Assembly (NCBI GenBank): GCA_023362775.1
Contig: JALMGJ010000001.1
Location: 93,156,501-93,220,500 of the forward strand
Direction of reading: 5' to 3'
Source of the DNA: Charina bottae
Lineage: Eukaryota; Chordata; Lepidosauria; Squamata; Charinaidae
DNA length: 64,000 nucleotides
Shown here: in pieces, positions 55,600 through 64,000 of the stretch
Position numbering within the stretch: the first letter of the stretch is position 1
How the letters are laid out: the number at the start of each line of letters is the position of its first letter
Notes under the pieces: generated by a model
What the model was told of the DNA's origin: nothing
Seen by the model: the letters and a program-made list of their open reading frames with translations, nothing else
Database searches by the model: none
Translations under genes and position numbers: made by a program

Positions 55600-55930
55600 G
55601 AGGCTTTATTAATGTTTTATATTTATTTATTTGATAAGGCTGCCCAACTCCGTCATGACTCTGGGCAGCGTACAATAGTAAAATCATAACTAAAAAATAC
55701 AAATAAAATCACAGGCATAAAGAAAAAGACATAACCAATCATTCTAAAAATAATACAACCCACAGGACTTGACACCCAATCTTAACCCAAGGCCTGCAGG
55801 AAGACCCAGTTTTAAGGGCTCTTTTGAACACGGTCAGAGTTGGGCCAGTCAGATCTTAGGGGAATGTTGTTCCCAAGGGCAGGTGCTGTGACAGAAAAGG
55901 CAAGTTTTGTAGGTCCCATCAGATGACCCT
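55600..55930 (-). mobile_element. L2-like LINE 3' end, diverged
   Basis: A TTTATTTATTTG tail then 'GCTGCCCAACTCCGTCATGA' and 'CTCTGGGCAGCGTACAATAG' on the + strand, followed by the reverse of a decayed C-terminal region ('GGAAGACCCAGTTTTAAGGG', 'GGGAATGTTGTTCCCAAGGG'). Confidence 0.55.
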
Positions 55931-55935
55931 ACTTA

Positions 55936-57031
55936 CAGGTAGTCCTCGACGTACGACGACAATTGGGACTGGAATTTCCATTGCTAAGCGATCTGGCTGT
56001 AAAGTGCAACCGCATCACTTAGCGACAGCAATCCCTGCAGTCCTGGTTGCTGTTGTTAACTGAATCCCACGGTCGTTAGGCAAGGCAACTTCCTGCTGCC
56101 TTCCCACAACCAAAGTCAGTGGGGAAGCCGGCAGGAAGTTGCAAGTCCCAGGCCGGCAGGCAGGTAAGTGGCTGCTGCCGGGTGGGGGAAGGAATGAGGG
56201 GCTGCGGGGGACGGTCAGGGAGGGAGCATGGCAGTGCGTGAGAGGCGCCGCACAGGTGAGGGAGGGTGCACGGTAGTGCCCGAGTGGCCAGTATAGTACA
56301 AGCACAGAGGGGCTGGGGAGGGTGCACAGATGGGGGAGACTTACCCCAGCAACTTGCGACCTTCCCTGCCAATTTCCCCATTGACTTTCTGGGGAAGCCA
56401 GCAGGGAAGGTTGCAAATGGCGATCACGTGATTGCGGGGTGCTTGGCAACTGGTCGTAAGTGCGGACAGGTTGCCAAGTAATCAGATTGTGATTACATGA
56501 CCACGGGGGTGCTGGGACACTGTATGTCAGGATCGCGCAACCCAAATGAACTTAGTGCACTTGCTTGCTGCTGCCTGCCAGTGTATTCAGCTTGCCGTTT
56601 GAAATTTGCCGCTTGAGGTTTCCCGCGCGCAGCAGTTTCCCGCCAGCGGTACCAGCTCGACGTGTGTCAAGATTGTTTATGGGTTGGGGGGGGTAGCATT
56701 CCAGTCAGCGAGCAGAAGTCACTGGGAACCAAGGTCAACTGTAACTGCTTGTGCCAGGTGTAGGGAGGGGGGAATGAGTGTTAACAAAAAGATTGTTTTA
56801 ATTAGAGGCTTGGCAGGTTTTTCTCTAGTTCCAGCTTCTTCTGTAACACTGTAGCATCTTTCAAGTAAACAACTTTCTCTTTTCTGCAAAGAAACTGTGT
56901 GGAGTAGTTTTGTTTGGAATTGAAGCCAGCGGTCATTACACCGAAACTCCGAGGACCAGTCGTAACCACCATTCGTTCAGCACTGCTGTAACTTCGAACA
57001 GTTGTAATGGTCATAAGCCGAGGACTACCTG
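55936..57031. mobile_element. Tigger-like element with TA duplication, GC-rich interior and an unidentified insertion
   Basis: Starts CAGGTAGTCCTCGACGTACG after TA (55934-55935) and ends CCGAGGACTACCTG before TA (57032-57033). The interior holds 'GCCGGCAGGAAGTTGCAAGT', a G-rich degenerate array (about 56160-56340) and a second, inverted-looking copy of the body. About 400 bp near 56525-56940 interrupt the expected sequence. All frames here, including one of 176 codons, are unsupported. Confidence 0.75.
56525..56940. other. Unidentified insertion inside the Tigger-like element, possibly a solo LTR
   Basis: Compared with the copies at 36898 and 58961, sequence between 'GGGACACTG' and 'CCGAAACTCCGAGGACC' is extra. 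It starts near 'TGTCAGGATCGCGCAACCC' and ends near 'AGCGGTCATTACA', i.e. TG...CA. The late part has an LTR-like look ('CTTTCTCTTTTCTGCAAAG'). I could not find a target duplication or a polyadenylation signal, so the identity is open. Confidence 0.3.
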
Positions 57032-57033
57032 TA

Positions 57034-57690
57034 CTACGTTTCTCCGAATTAGCATTTTTTTAATTTGCTCAGCCTTTGATAAAGCACTTTTAAGGAGAGT
57101 AAAGTGGTATAGTAATTCCCATCCCAGCCTTAGTACACAGGCATAATAGCAGATTAATTTCTTGTTTGCATTGAACAGTTATTTCCATTTGTTAAAACAT
57201 TTAAGTGGTACAACAGTGGTGACTTCTCTGTGTTATAAACCACCATGAAACTGGCTTGATATGTAACCTTCTTAATACGTGTCTGTTAGGAAGAAAATAA
57301 CGCTGAGGTTAATGGAAGTTGCTTCCAGGTATTTTTGCACAAAGGCAGAGCCTTTGTTTGATCTTAGGGAACTTGAAGGACTGGGCCCGAGTAAGTGAAA
57401 CCTTCTGGTTGGATATCTATAGTTGTATTTCAACATAAGGAAAAGTGCTTTGTAATTAAAGTTGCTGTTTGAAATATAATTATTGGCTGTTGTAATTCGG
57501 TACATTACTCAAATTATGTTTTTGACAGTCACCAAGGTAATCTCTTAAGTGGATAAATCTTTCTCTGGATTGTAGCTCTAGTGTACTAGAATGTTTCAAA
57601 TGTGAATTGTGGAAAGAGAAAAATAAAATAACAGGCAGAGCTTGTTTAAAATTCAGAATAAAAGCTAGGCTCCAAATTGCTCCATCCCTA
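57034..57690. other. DTNB intron; no feature recognised
   Basis: AT-rich sequence between repeats. No exon of dystrobrevin found in any frame. Confidence 0.4.
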
Positions 57691-57696
57691 ATACTG

Positions 57697-57918
57697 TCTT
57701 GCCAACCTAGCAATTTGAAAGCATGCAAATGCAAGTAGATGAATAGGTACCACTTCGGTGGGTAGGTAACAGCGTTCCGTGTGTGTCATGCCGGCCACAT
57801 GACCGTGGAAGCGTCTTCGGACAACGCTGGCTCTTTGGCTAACAATGGAGATGAGCACCGGCCCCTAGAGTCGGACACAACTGCACAAATGTGCGGGGGG
57901 AACATTTACTTTTTACTA
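57697..57918 (+). mobile_element. Sauria-type SINE, 5'-truncated
   Basis: Starts within the body at 'CTTGCCAACCTAGCAATTTG' and continues through 'GCCGGCCACATGACCGTGGA' to the BovB-like tail 'AGAGTCGGACACAACTGCAC' and a T-rich end. The tRNA-like head is missing. Confidence 0.9.
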
Positions 57919-57954
57919 GAAAAAATACTATTCTCTGTTTTCAAACTGATGTTT

Positions 57955-58020
57955 ATTTATTTATTTATTGTTTGGATTTATCCCCGCCCATCTCTACCGT
58001 GGCAGACTCTGGGCGGTTAT
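57955..58020 (-). mobile_element. L2-type LINE 3' end
   Basis: A TTTATTTATTT tail then 'CCCGCCCATCTCTACCGTGG' and 'CAGACTCTGGGCGGTTATG' on the + strand. Confidence 0.7.
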
Positions 58021-58594
58021 GTTAAATTGCCATGATTCCCTAGCTTAGGTACTGCTTGCAGTAATTAGTGCATGAATACTTTCCTGATGTAGCTCTTCAT
58101 TACTGCTAATGAGTAGAATCCATAATGTTAATAAAAGGATGAAAATTTTGACCAATGGCTGTAGGTAAAATCATAGTCTCCCATTTAAGCATCATTTAAT
58201 ATACCAGCCTGTCCCTGCCAGGAAATAAAATGGCATCTTTTTACACCACAAGCAAAAAAGGAGGTCCAGCAGCTTTGTCTGGGTGGAGAAATTAAAAATA
58301 TTGGAGGAAATTAGAATTGGTAGAGCTGATGCTGTCTGCTTTGCCCAAGCACTGAAGGTCATGCTGGCAGTCAAGAATGCTACACACTGTATATATGTAT
58401 GTATGGATTGGATAACTGACTGACTCATTCATTCATTCTTTCTGTCATTCCTATTCTATCTATAAGATACCAAGGCAACTAACAAATCCAACCCACTATC
58501 TCCTATAAAACATAAAACTATACACAGTATTTTTAGCATTGAAGCTAAAAAGACAGCAGGATATGCAGAAAATAAACAGCAAAATTATTCAAAA

Positions 58595-58910
58595 CGATGA
58601 GTAAGAGCAGATTGGATGTGTGCATTCTCTGCTGTGGCACCTACCCTCTTGGCCAGCATCCCCTTGGACATACGTACTACTCCCACCCTTCAAAGGTTTT
58701 GGAAGTCTCTTAAGACCTGGTTCTGTTCCCAGGCCTGGGTTTAGGTGTTTGTGAAGCCCCTGGCAATTTTTTTGCTGGATGTTATTTATGTGATTTTGTC
58801 CAAGTAGTCATGTTCCTTTTTAAAATTATGTATTCTTTTAAATATTGTAAGCCACCCAGTCTTTTCAGAGTTGGGTGATCTCAAAATCCAATAAGTATAT
58901 AAATAGATAT
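58595..58910 (+). mobile_element. L2-type LINE 3' end
   Basis: 'TGCATTCTCTGCTGTGGCAC', 'GGAAGTCTCTTAAGACCTGG' and 'GTAAGCCACCCAGTCTTTTC' follow the order seen in the copy at 27290-27645. Diverged and frame-broken. Confidence 0.65.
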
Positions 58911-58960
58911 TCAACAGACACAGCAGTAGTAAGCAACAGGTAGTGTATGACATCCTACTA

Positions 58961-59742
58961 CAGGTAGTCCTCGAGTTAGGACAGCAATTGGGACAGGAAT
59001 TTCCATTGCTAAGTGATGCAGTCGTAAAGCACGATGTCATATGACTGCATCACTTAGTGACGGCAATCCCTGCAGTCCCCATTGCCATTGTTAAGTGAGA
59101 ATTGTGGGTCATTAAGTGAGCACCTCCTTGCAGTGTCCTGCCAGCTTCCAACAAACATAGTCAGTGGGGAAGCCAGCAGGAAGTTGCAAGTCGCAGCTGG
59201 CTTGCAAACAGGCAGGTAAGTGGCTGCTGCCGGGTGGGAGAGGGTGCGCAAGTGGGCGCAAGTGGTGGGGAAGGCTTGGCACGGTAGGGCTTGGGGTGGC
59301 TGCTGCCAGGTGGGAGAGGGTGTGTGAGTGGCAGGGGAGGCACGGTGCGATTGCAGCGGGGCTTGGGGTGGCTGCTGCTGGGTGGGAGAGGGTGCATGAG
59401 TGTGCCTAAGTGGTGGGGGAGGTGCGGCACGAGTGCAGCGGGGCTTGGGATGGCTGCTGCCAGGTGGGAGGAGGTGTGCGAGGGGCTAGGGCGGGTGCGC
59501 GGGTGGGGGAGACTTACCTGAGCAACTTGCAACCTTCCTTGCCGGCTTCCCCATTGTGGAAGGTCACAAATTGCAATCACTTGACTGTGGGATGCTGCAT
59601 GCGTTGTGTGAGCCGATTGCCAAGTGCCCAGATCACGATCACGTGACCACGGGGGTGCTGGGATGGCCGGAACTTCGAGGACTGGTCGTAACCACCACTT
59701 GTTCAGCGCCATTGTAACTTCAGTCGCTGAATGAGTCATGCT
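58961..59742 (+). mobile_element. Tigger-like DNA element with internal minisatellite, right terminus lost
   Basis: Starts CAGGTAGTCCTCGAGTTAGG after TA (58959-58960). The body ('CATATGACTGCATCACTTAG', 'GCCAGCAGGAAGTTGCAAGT') leads into a G-rich tandem array at about 59220-59500 with a unit of roughly 60-80 bp around 'GGGGTGGCTGCTGC' and 'GTGGGAGAGGGTG'. The right part ('GGAACTTCGAGGACTGGTCG') stops near 59742 without the terminal CTACCTG. The 192-codon frame across the array is not a gene. Confidence 0.75.
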
Positions 59743-59744
59743 AA

Positions 59745-60375
59745 TCCTCTACTGTTACAAGGTTCCTTCTTTCTGTCCATATTATGTAAAACCTTAAAAT
59801 GTATATAATATCTGTTTGCTGTCTTCTGTTTAGTGGCAGTTTTATGATGGATGCAAAATTTTGAAATCATTCCCTGTTCCCCAAGGATGGGGTGGAATAA
59901 GGTGAAAGATATAACCCATCTGAATCTCAGTGAATCTCTGATGCAAAGTGTTATTTTGATAAGGTATATGAAAGAAAGCCAGAAAAGATCTTTAAATCCT
60001 TTAAAATATTTAGATATTTATTTGTAGCTTAATGAAGTACTGATGCCCCATTCCCACCCTGTAAACAGCATAGTTGCATCTGAGGAGCTTAATGGGTCTT
60101 GTACATTCCAGTTAATGTGTGCACTTTCCAGAACATCTGGAAACCTCAGATGGGTATAAAACAATATAATTGAGCTGGAGAAAAGGCCTCATTTTCATCT
60201 GGTAGCTGCCAGCTGGGTTGGTGGAGTTACTGTTCTGAGGCTCTGTAACATCTCCTATACGGTAATCTGTTTTAGCTTAATTTTTCTATTTCTGAGAGAG
60301 CTTGAATTTCTTGAATAGATAAATCTATTATCTGTTGCCAAGTCTACTGCAGTACTGCCTGCCCTGACTGGCAGC
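59745..60375. other. DTNB intron; no feature recognised
   Basis: Unique-looking AT-rich DNA, with no coding feature. Confidence 0.4.
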
Positions 60376-60660
60376 AGCTCTGCAAGGTTCTTTTTAAGGG
60401 TTCTAGACCTTAATCAAGGAACTATTAACTCAGTCAATCACCCAAACAGCACACAACAGCCTAATCAAGGAACTACCAAGGAGAGTACAAGACCCCCACC
60501 AACACAGGCAGAACAAGCCAGGGTATATAAACAGACAGCAAGTTCCACTCCCTTTTCACACTGAAGATGTTGCCTAGCCTGGCAATGAAACGTCTGCATG
60601 AAAACAACAAGGCTCAGAGAGCACCAAAGACTCCCCAAGGTTCTTTTTGAACCGAGATGT
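60376..60660 (+). mobile_element. Unassigned retroelement 3' UTR (possibly Penelope-like)
   Basis: Contains 'CAGGGTATATAAACAGACAG', 'CACTGAAGATGTTGCCTAGC', 'CTGGCAATGAAACGTCTGCA' and 'AACAACAAGGCTCAGAGAGC'. The 'GAAGATG...GAAACGT' layout parallels the 3' part of 46860-47342. It carries no coding domain, so the family is uncertain. Confidence 0.4.
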
Positions 60661-60694
60661 TCCCAGGAATTAAACACTTGACATTCTAAGGTTT

Positions 60695-60765
60695 ATTTAT
60701 TTATTGAATTTTGCCACCGCCCATCTCCCCCAAAAAGAGGGACTCTGGGCGGTTAACACACTCTG
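60695..60765 (-). mobile_element. L2-type LINE 3' end
   Basis: A TTTATTTATTG tail then 'CCACCGCCCATCTCCCCCAA' and 'GGGACTCTGGGCGGTTAACA' on the + strand. Confidence 0.7.
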
Positions 60766-60850
60766 GGTACAACACACTGAACTCTAAACCTAGGTTAACA
60801 AAACACAGTTGTTGTGCATTAATAAACCTGATTAATAAAACCCAGTTCCG

Positions 60851-61668
60851 GCGTTAAGATTGCCGGGAGAAATATCAACAACCTCAGATATGCAGACGAT
60901 ACCACCCTAATGGCAGAAAATGAAGAGGAACTAAAGAGCCTCTTGATGAGGGTGAAAGAGGAGAGTGAAAACGCTGGCTTGAAACTCAACATTAAAAAAA
61001 CTCAGATCATGGCATCTGGTCCCATCACTTCCTGGCAAATAGAAGGGGAAGAAATGGAAGCAGCGACAGATTTTATTTTCTTGGGCTCCAAGATCACCGC
61101 AGACGGTGACTGCAGCCATGAAATTAAAAGACGCTTGCTCCTTGGGAGGAAAGCTATGGCAAACCTAGACAGCATATTAAAAAGCAGAGACATCACCTTG
61201 CCGACAAAGGTCCGTATAGTTAAAGCTATGGTTTTTCCAGTAGTAATGTATGGCTGTGAGAGTTGGACCATAAGGAAGGCTGAGCGCCAAAGAATTGATG
61301 CTTTCGAGCTGTGGTGCTGGAGAAGACTCTTGAGAGTCCCTTGGACTGCAAGGAGGTCAAACCAGTCAATCCTAAAGGAAATCAACCCTGACTGCTCATT
61401 GGAAGGACAGATACTGAAGCTGAAGCTCAAATACTTTGGCCACCTAATGCGAAGAGAGGAGTCACTGGAAAAGACCCTGATGCTGGGAAAGACTGAAGGC
61501 AAAAGGAGAAGGGGACGGCAGAGGATGAGTTGGTTAGATAACATCACCGATGTAATGAACGTGAATTTGAGTAAACTCTGGGAGGCAGTGGAGGACAGGA
61601 AGGCCTGGCGTGCTATGGTCCATGAGGTCACGAAGAGTCGGACATGACTAAATGACTGAACAACAAAT
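60851..61668 (+). mobile_element. BovB LINE, 5'-truncated, RT C-terminal frame open
   Basis: The copy begins inside the reverse transcriptase, reads 'IAGRNINNLRYADDTTLMAE' (YADD at 60889-60900) and continues without a stop to about 61647, ending 'HEVTKSRT'. The 3' terminus is 'GACTGAACAACAAATAAAAC'. The uninterrupted frame indicates a young insertion, but the endonuclease and most polymerase blocks are absent, so it is inactive. Frames on the opposite strand are shadows. Confidence 0.94.
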
Positions 61669-61669
61669 A

Positions 61670-62272
61670 AAACCCAGTTACTATGGACAAATAAACAATA
61701 TTATAGTGTGATATAATGGCCTGATTAACATAACGCGCTAAATCAATTACTGGGTTTCTGCAACATGACAAATCACAAACTACCCAACCCCATTTTAGAC
61801 TAATCAGGTGTCTCATATGAATCCAGCCTGCATGAAAAACAGGTGATCTCTCACTGAATTGGGGTTTCCCTGTAATCTTGCATGAGAGGCAAAATGTAGC
61901 ACCTGAGCCATATGCTGTTTTCTGTCATTTGGATGTAACCCTCATAGTCCTTCCAGAAAATTATGCTTAATCTTTTAATGTGACAGTAATGGTTTTAAGT
62001 GTATTTGATCAATCCAAGTTAAATTTAGGTAAATATAAATTAAATCAAATGCAGTTTTTGTCCTACCCTCACCTCACTTTTACTTTTGGGAAGGCAACCC
62101 CTGGCACAGTGCTAAAAAGCCAAGTATGTCCTTTGCCCCCAATGATGTTTAGAGGCAGAGTAAGTGTATGGCAGTTGCATAGGCAGAATAAATAATGGTT
62201 GCACTCTTTGGAGATCTAGATCCATGTGAATACAACTGAAGTGAAAATACAAATATCTGGGTAGAACAGAGA
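61670..62272. other. DTNB intron; no feature recognised
   Basis: AT-rich sequence with no assigned feature. Confidence 0.4.
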
Positions 62273-62280
62273 CTTCAGGC

Positions 62281-62588
62281 CATAGCTTTCCAAACTGTGT
62301 GTCGTGACACAATACTGTGTCGCCTGCGGGGCCCAGGTATGTCGCGTGAAAACCTGGAAGCGCTGATGGTGCGCAGCCGCACGCACGGTGGCGACGGCGG
62401 CGGACCATCAGCGCTCCTGGGTTTTCGCATGGCACACCAGGACACCGCTGCCGCCACTGCTGTGGCGCACAAAAACCCGGAAGCGCCGCCACCACCGCCG
62501 TGCGAAAACTTGGAAGTCCCGTGGCACTTCCGGGTTTTCGTGCGCCACCGTTGGTGTGTCGCCAACGGGAAAAGTTTGGAAACCCCTG
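62281..62588. mobile_element. Non-autonomous hAT element, GC-rich type, copy 8
   Basis: 308 bp, from CATAGCTTTCCAAACTGTGT to GTTTGGAAACCCCTG. The flanks CTTCAGGC (62273-62280) and CTTTAGGC (62589-62596) differ at one position. It shares 'GGACACCGCTGCCGCCACTG' with copy 4. Overlapping frames of up to 127 codons are by-products of its composition. Confidence 0.92.
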
Positions 62589-62596
62589 CTTTAGGC

Positions 62597-64000
62597 TTAG
62601 GCTCCTTCTCCCTGGAACTAAGAAGCAAGAACTGGGCTGTACACGTAAGGGTCAGCTAACTTTCTGTTCTGCCAAAATGTTGCCCATGTTCTCACTTCTG
62701 GTTCTTAGTTAATGGTACACTGGCTTACTGTGCTTTGGCATCTTCTCTGGGACCAGCCCCGTAATAATTTGTGATGCCCAGGTATTTTGGTTGCTGCATT
62801 ATGGGTATTTTGAATTTGCTTCCCTAAATGTAAGGTGACTCTGTTCCTTCCTTTTTATTTCTGTCCTCATTTTCCATCCTCTACCTTCTTCGTTTTGCTT
62901 TCAAGAAGGTTCTGGGCTGTCAAGGAAATTAAATTTTAAATTGATGTAGCTGAACTTCTTGCCGAGATTGCTGTTTTCTGATGTCAGAACTCCTTATAGT
63001 TTTATTGCCTGACAGAGATTTAAATTTTGTGGTAAACTGGTGGTTACCGGGCTCGGTGAAAACATGTAATTATTCAATAGCATAATAACCATGGTTAATC
63101 TATTCTTCAGTGGCTTTCCTAAGAATCAGTGGAAACAAAGACTAACAAGGAGCTGTCCCTGCTCTTTTCTCATGGGTTTGTCTAGAAAGCGTTTTAGGTT
63201 ATTTAAAGGGGAACTGCAGAAATGAATTATTCTATCAAGAGGAAAGTTAAAGTAGAAGCTGCCCCTGGCTGTGTCTGTGTTGTTGGAGGCTCCTCTTCCT
63301 CTCACCTTGACTGTGCAGAGGGATGCAAGCTAGAGAATGAAGAGGGAATTACCTTGCCATTGAACTGTTGTGATGGTACCTTCTCTTCCCTGAAAGCCAG
63401 CCTTTTGCATGTATAAGTTCCTCCATCACGTGCCAGTTCTGTTTCCTTGGAGACAAGGGTGGAGGAGTGTCTTTGGATGCCTCTTCGGCAAAGGAAGGCA
63501 GAGGCTTTTGCATTGAGCACAGAAGGTTTGCTGTATTTACTTGCTTCTGTTTTTTCTTGTGCTGCTTTAGGGCTGGAAGGTCTTTGCATGCACTTTTAGA
63601 GACTCTCTCTCAATAGCCAAGCAAATATCTTTGAATACTATTGATAAATGCTTACCTTTTCCAGTAATTCTTGGTAGCTCATGGTTATAGAGATGGATAT
63701 GAAGGATGAAGCTGTAGTAAAAGTTACCGGGGCTTCCCCCCCCCCCCCGCTCTAGCCGTACATACATTACAACAATGGCTGGAGACATGGGGGTTCACTC
63801 AAGGGTGGCTTGTGGAACAGCTGCACAAAGCAGTAACTTCCTGCATAGCTAAGTTACTCTAATTTTGGAGCCAGGTTTGAAGCGCTTCAGGAATGAAGTC
63901 TTTGTGAAGTAGCAGCTCATAGTCTCTTAAGCAGGCTTGGAGCAGGTAGGAAAGCAGTCAGCCGAAATGCAAGCTCAGTTGTTTATATTTCCTTTCAGCA
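62597..64000. other. DTNB intron (presumed) to the end of the window; possible acceptor at the very end
   Basis: No dystrobrevin exon is recognised. The last bases, 'TTTATATTTCCTTTCAG' ending at 63998 followed by CA, look like a splice acceptor with a good pyrimidine tract. Only two bases of a putative exon are visible. Joined to the GT of exon 8 they would give GTC (Val) and then a codon starting with A, whereas I recall Pro after this Val in mammalian beta-dystrobrevin. I leave it open. A poly-C run lies at about 63738-63748. Confidence 0.35.

Noticed and set aside
56015..56545. 176-codon frame on the - strand
   Set aside because: Lies in the GC-rich interior of the Tigger-like element, with no recognisable domain.
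59161..59739. 192-codon Pro/Ser/His-rich frame
   Set aside because: Translation of the G-rich tandem array in the Tigger-like element at 58961. The opposite strand is equally open.
61002..61631. 209-codon frame on the - strand
   Set aside because: Antisense shadow of the BovB reverse transcriptase fragment, whose + frame carries the YADD motif.
52558..63990. A further DTNB exon (Pro-Pro-Arg-Pro-Leu-type start) in the last 11 kb
   Set aside because: I looked for the expected residues after Val334 in all + frames and found none. Exons probably resume beyond the window.

Overview
This window is vertebrate nuclear DNA, almost certainly from a squamate reptile (lizard or snake). The evidence is the repeat content: BovB (RTE) LINEs, Sauria-type SINEs with a tRNA head and BovB-like tail, an R4/Dong-type LINE, CR1 and L2 LINEs, Penelope-like and Tigger-like elements, and many small hAT elements. 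The genus cannot be read from the sequence.

The only host gene I can support is the 5' half of DTNB (beta-dystrobrevin), on the + strand. A CpG-rich TATA-less promoter and non-coding exon 1 lie at about 7110-7770. After a 20-kb first intron, eight coding exons follow: 27952-28018, 28674-28754, 36408-36621, 39159-39244, 41808-41962, 42888-42993, 44580-44746 and 52433-52557. Phases agree at every junction. Together they encode 333 complete codons: the N-terminal segment, the two EF-hand regions, the ZZ zinc finger and the start of the linker. The coiled-coil part lies beyond the window. Dystrobrevins are cytoplasmic scaffold proteins of the dystrophin-associated complex. The intron after the third coding exon uses a GC-AG donor with a frame-breaking GT four bases downstream.

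Region by region. 1-7000: intergenic, with a 135-bp inverted duplication, old L2/RTE/CR1 fragments and a full-length BovB (3365-6589) with a 12-bp target duplication. 7000-8000: promoter. 8000-27950: intron 1, with microsatellites, L2 tails, a long inverted repeat (17644-17949), an almost complete R4/Dong-type element (about 17950-21310) and an old RTE copy carrying a SINE and a hAT element. 28000-52500: coding exons separated by repeat-filled introns. 52560-64000: a further intron with CR1, Tigger-like, BovB and hAT insertions.

The most notable pattern is a family of twelve short hAT elements (171-309 bp), plus one unrelated 132-bp palindromic hAT MITE. Each is flanked by an 8-bp duplication, exact in eleven of the thirteen, and every duplication has TA at its two central positions (nnnTAnnn), the signature of Buster-type hAT transposases. 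No autonomous transposase is present. Nothing here looks like a new multi-gene system. Most long open frames are retrotransposon remnants or by-products of GC-rich repeats.
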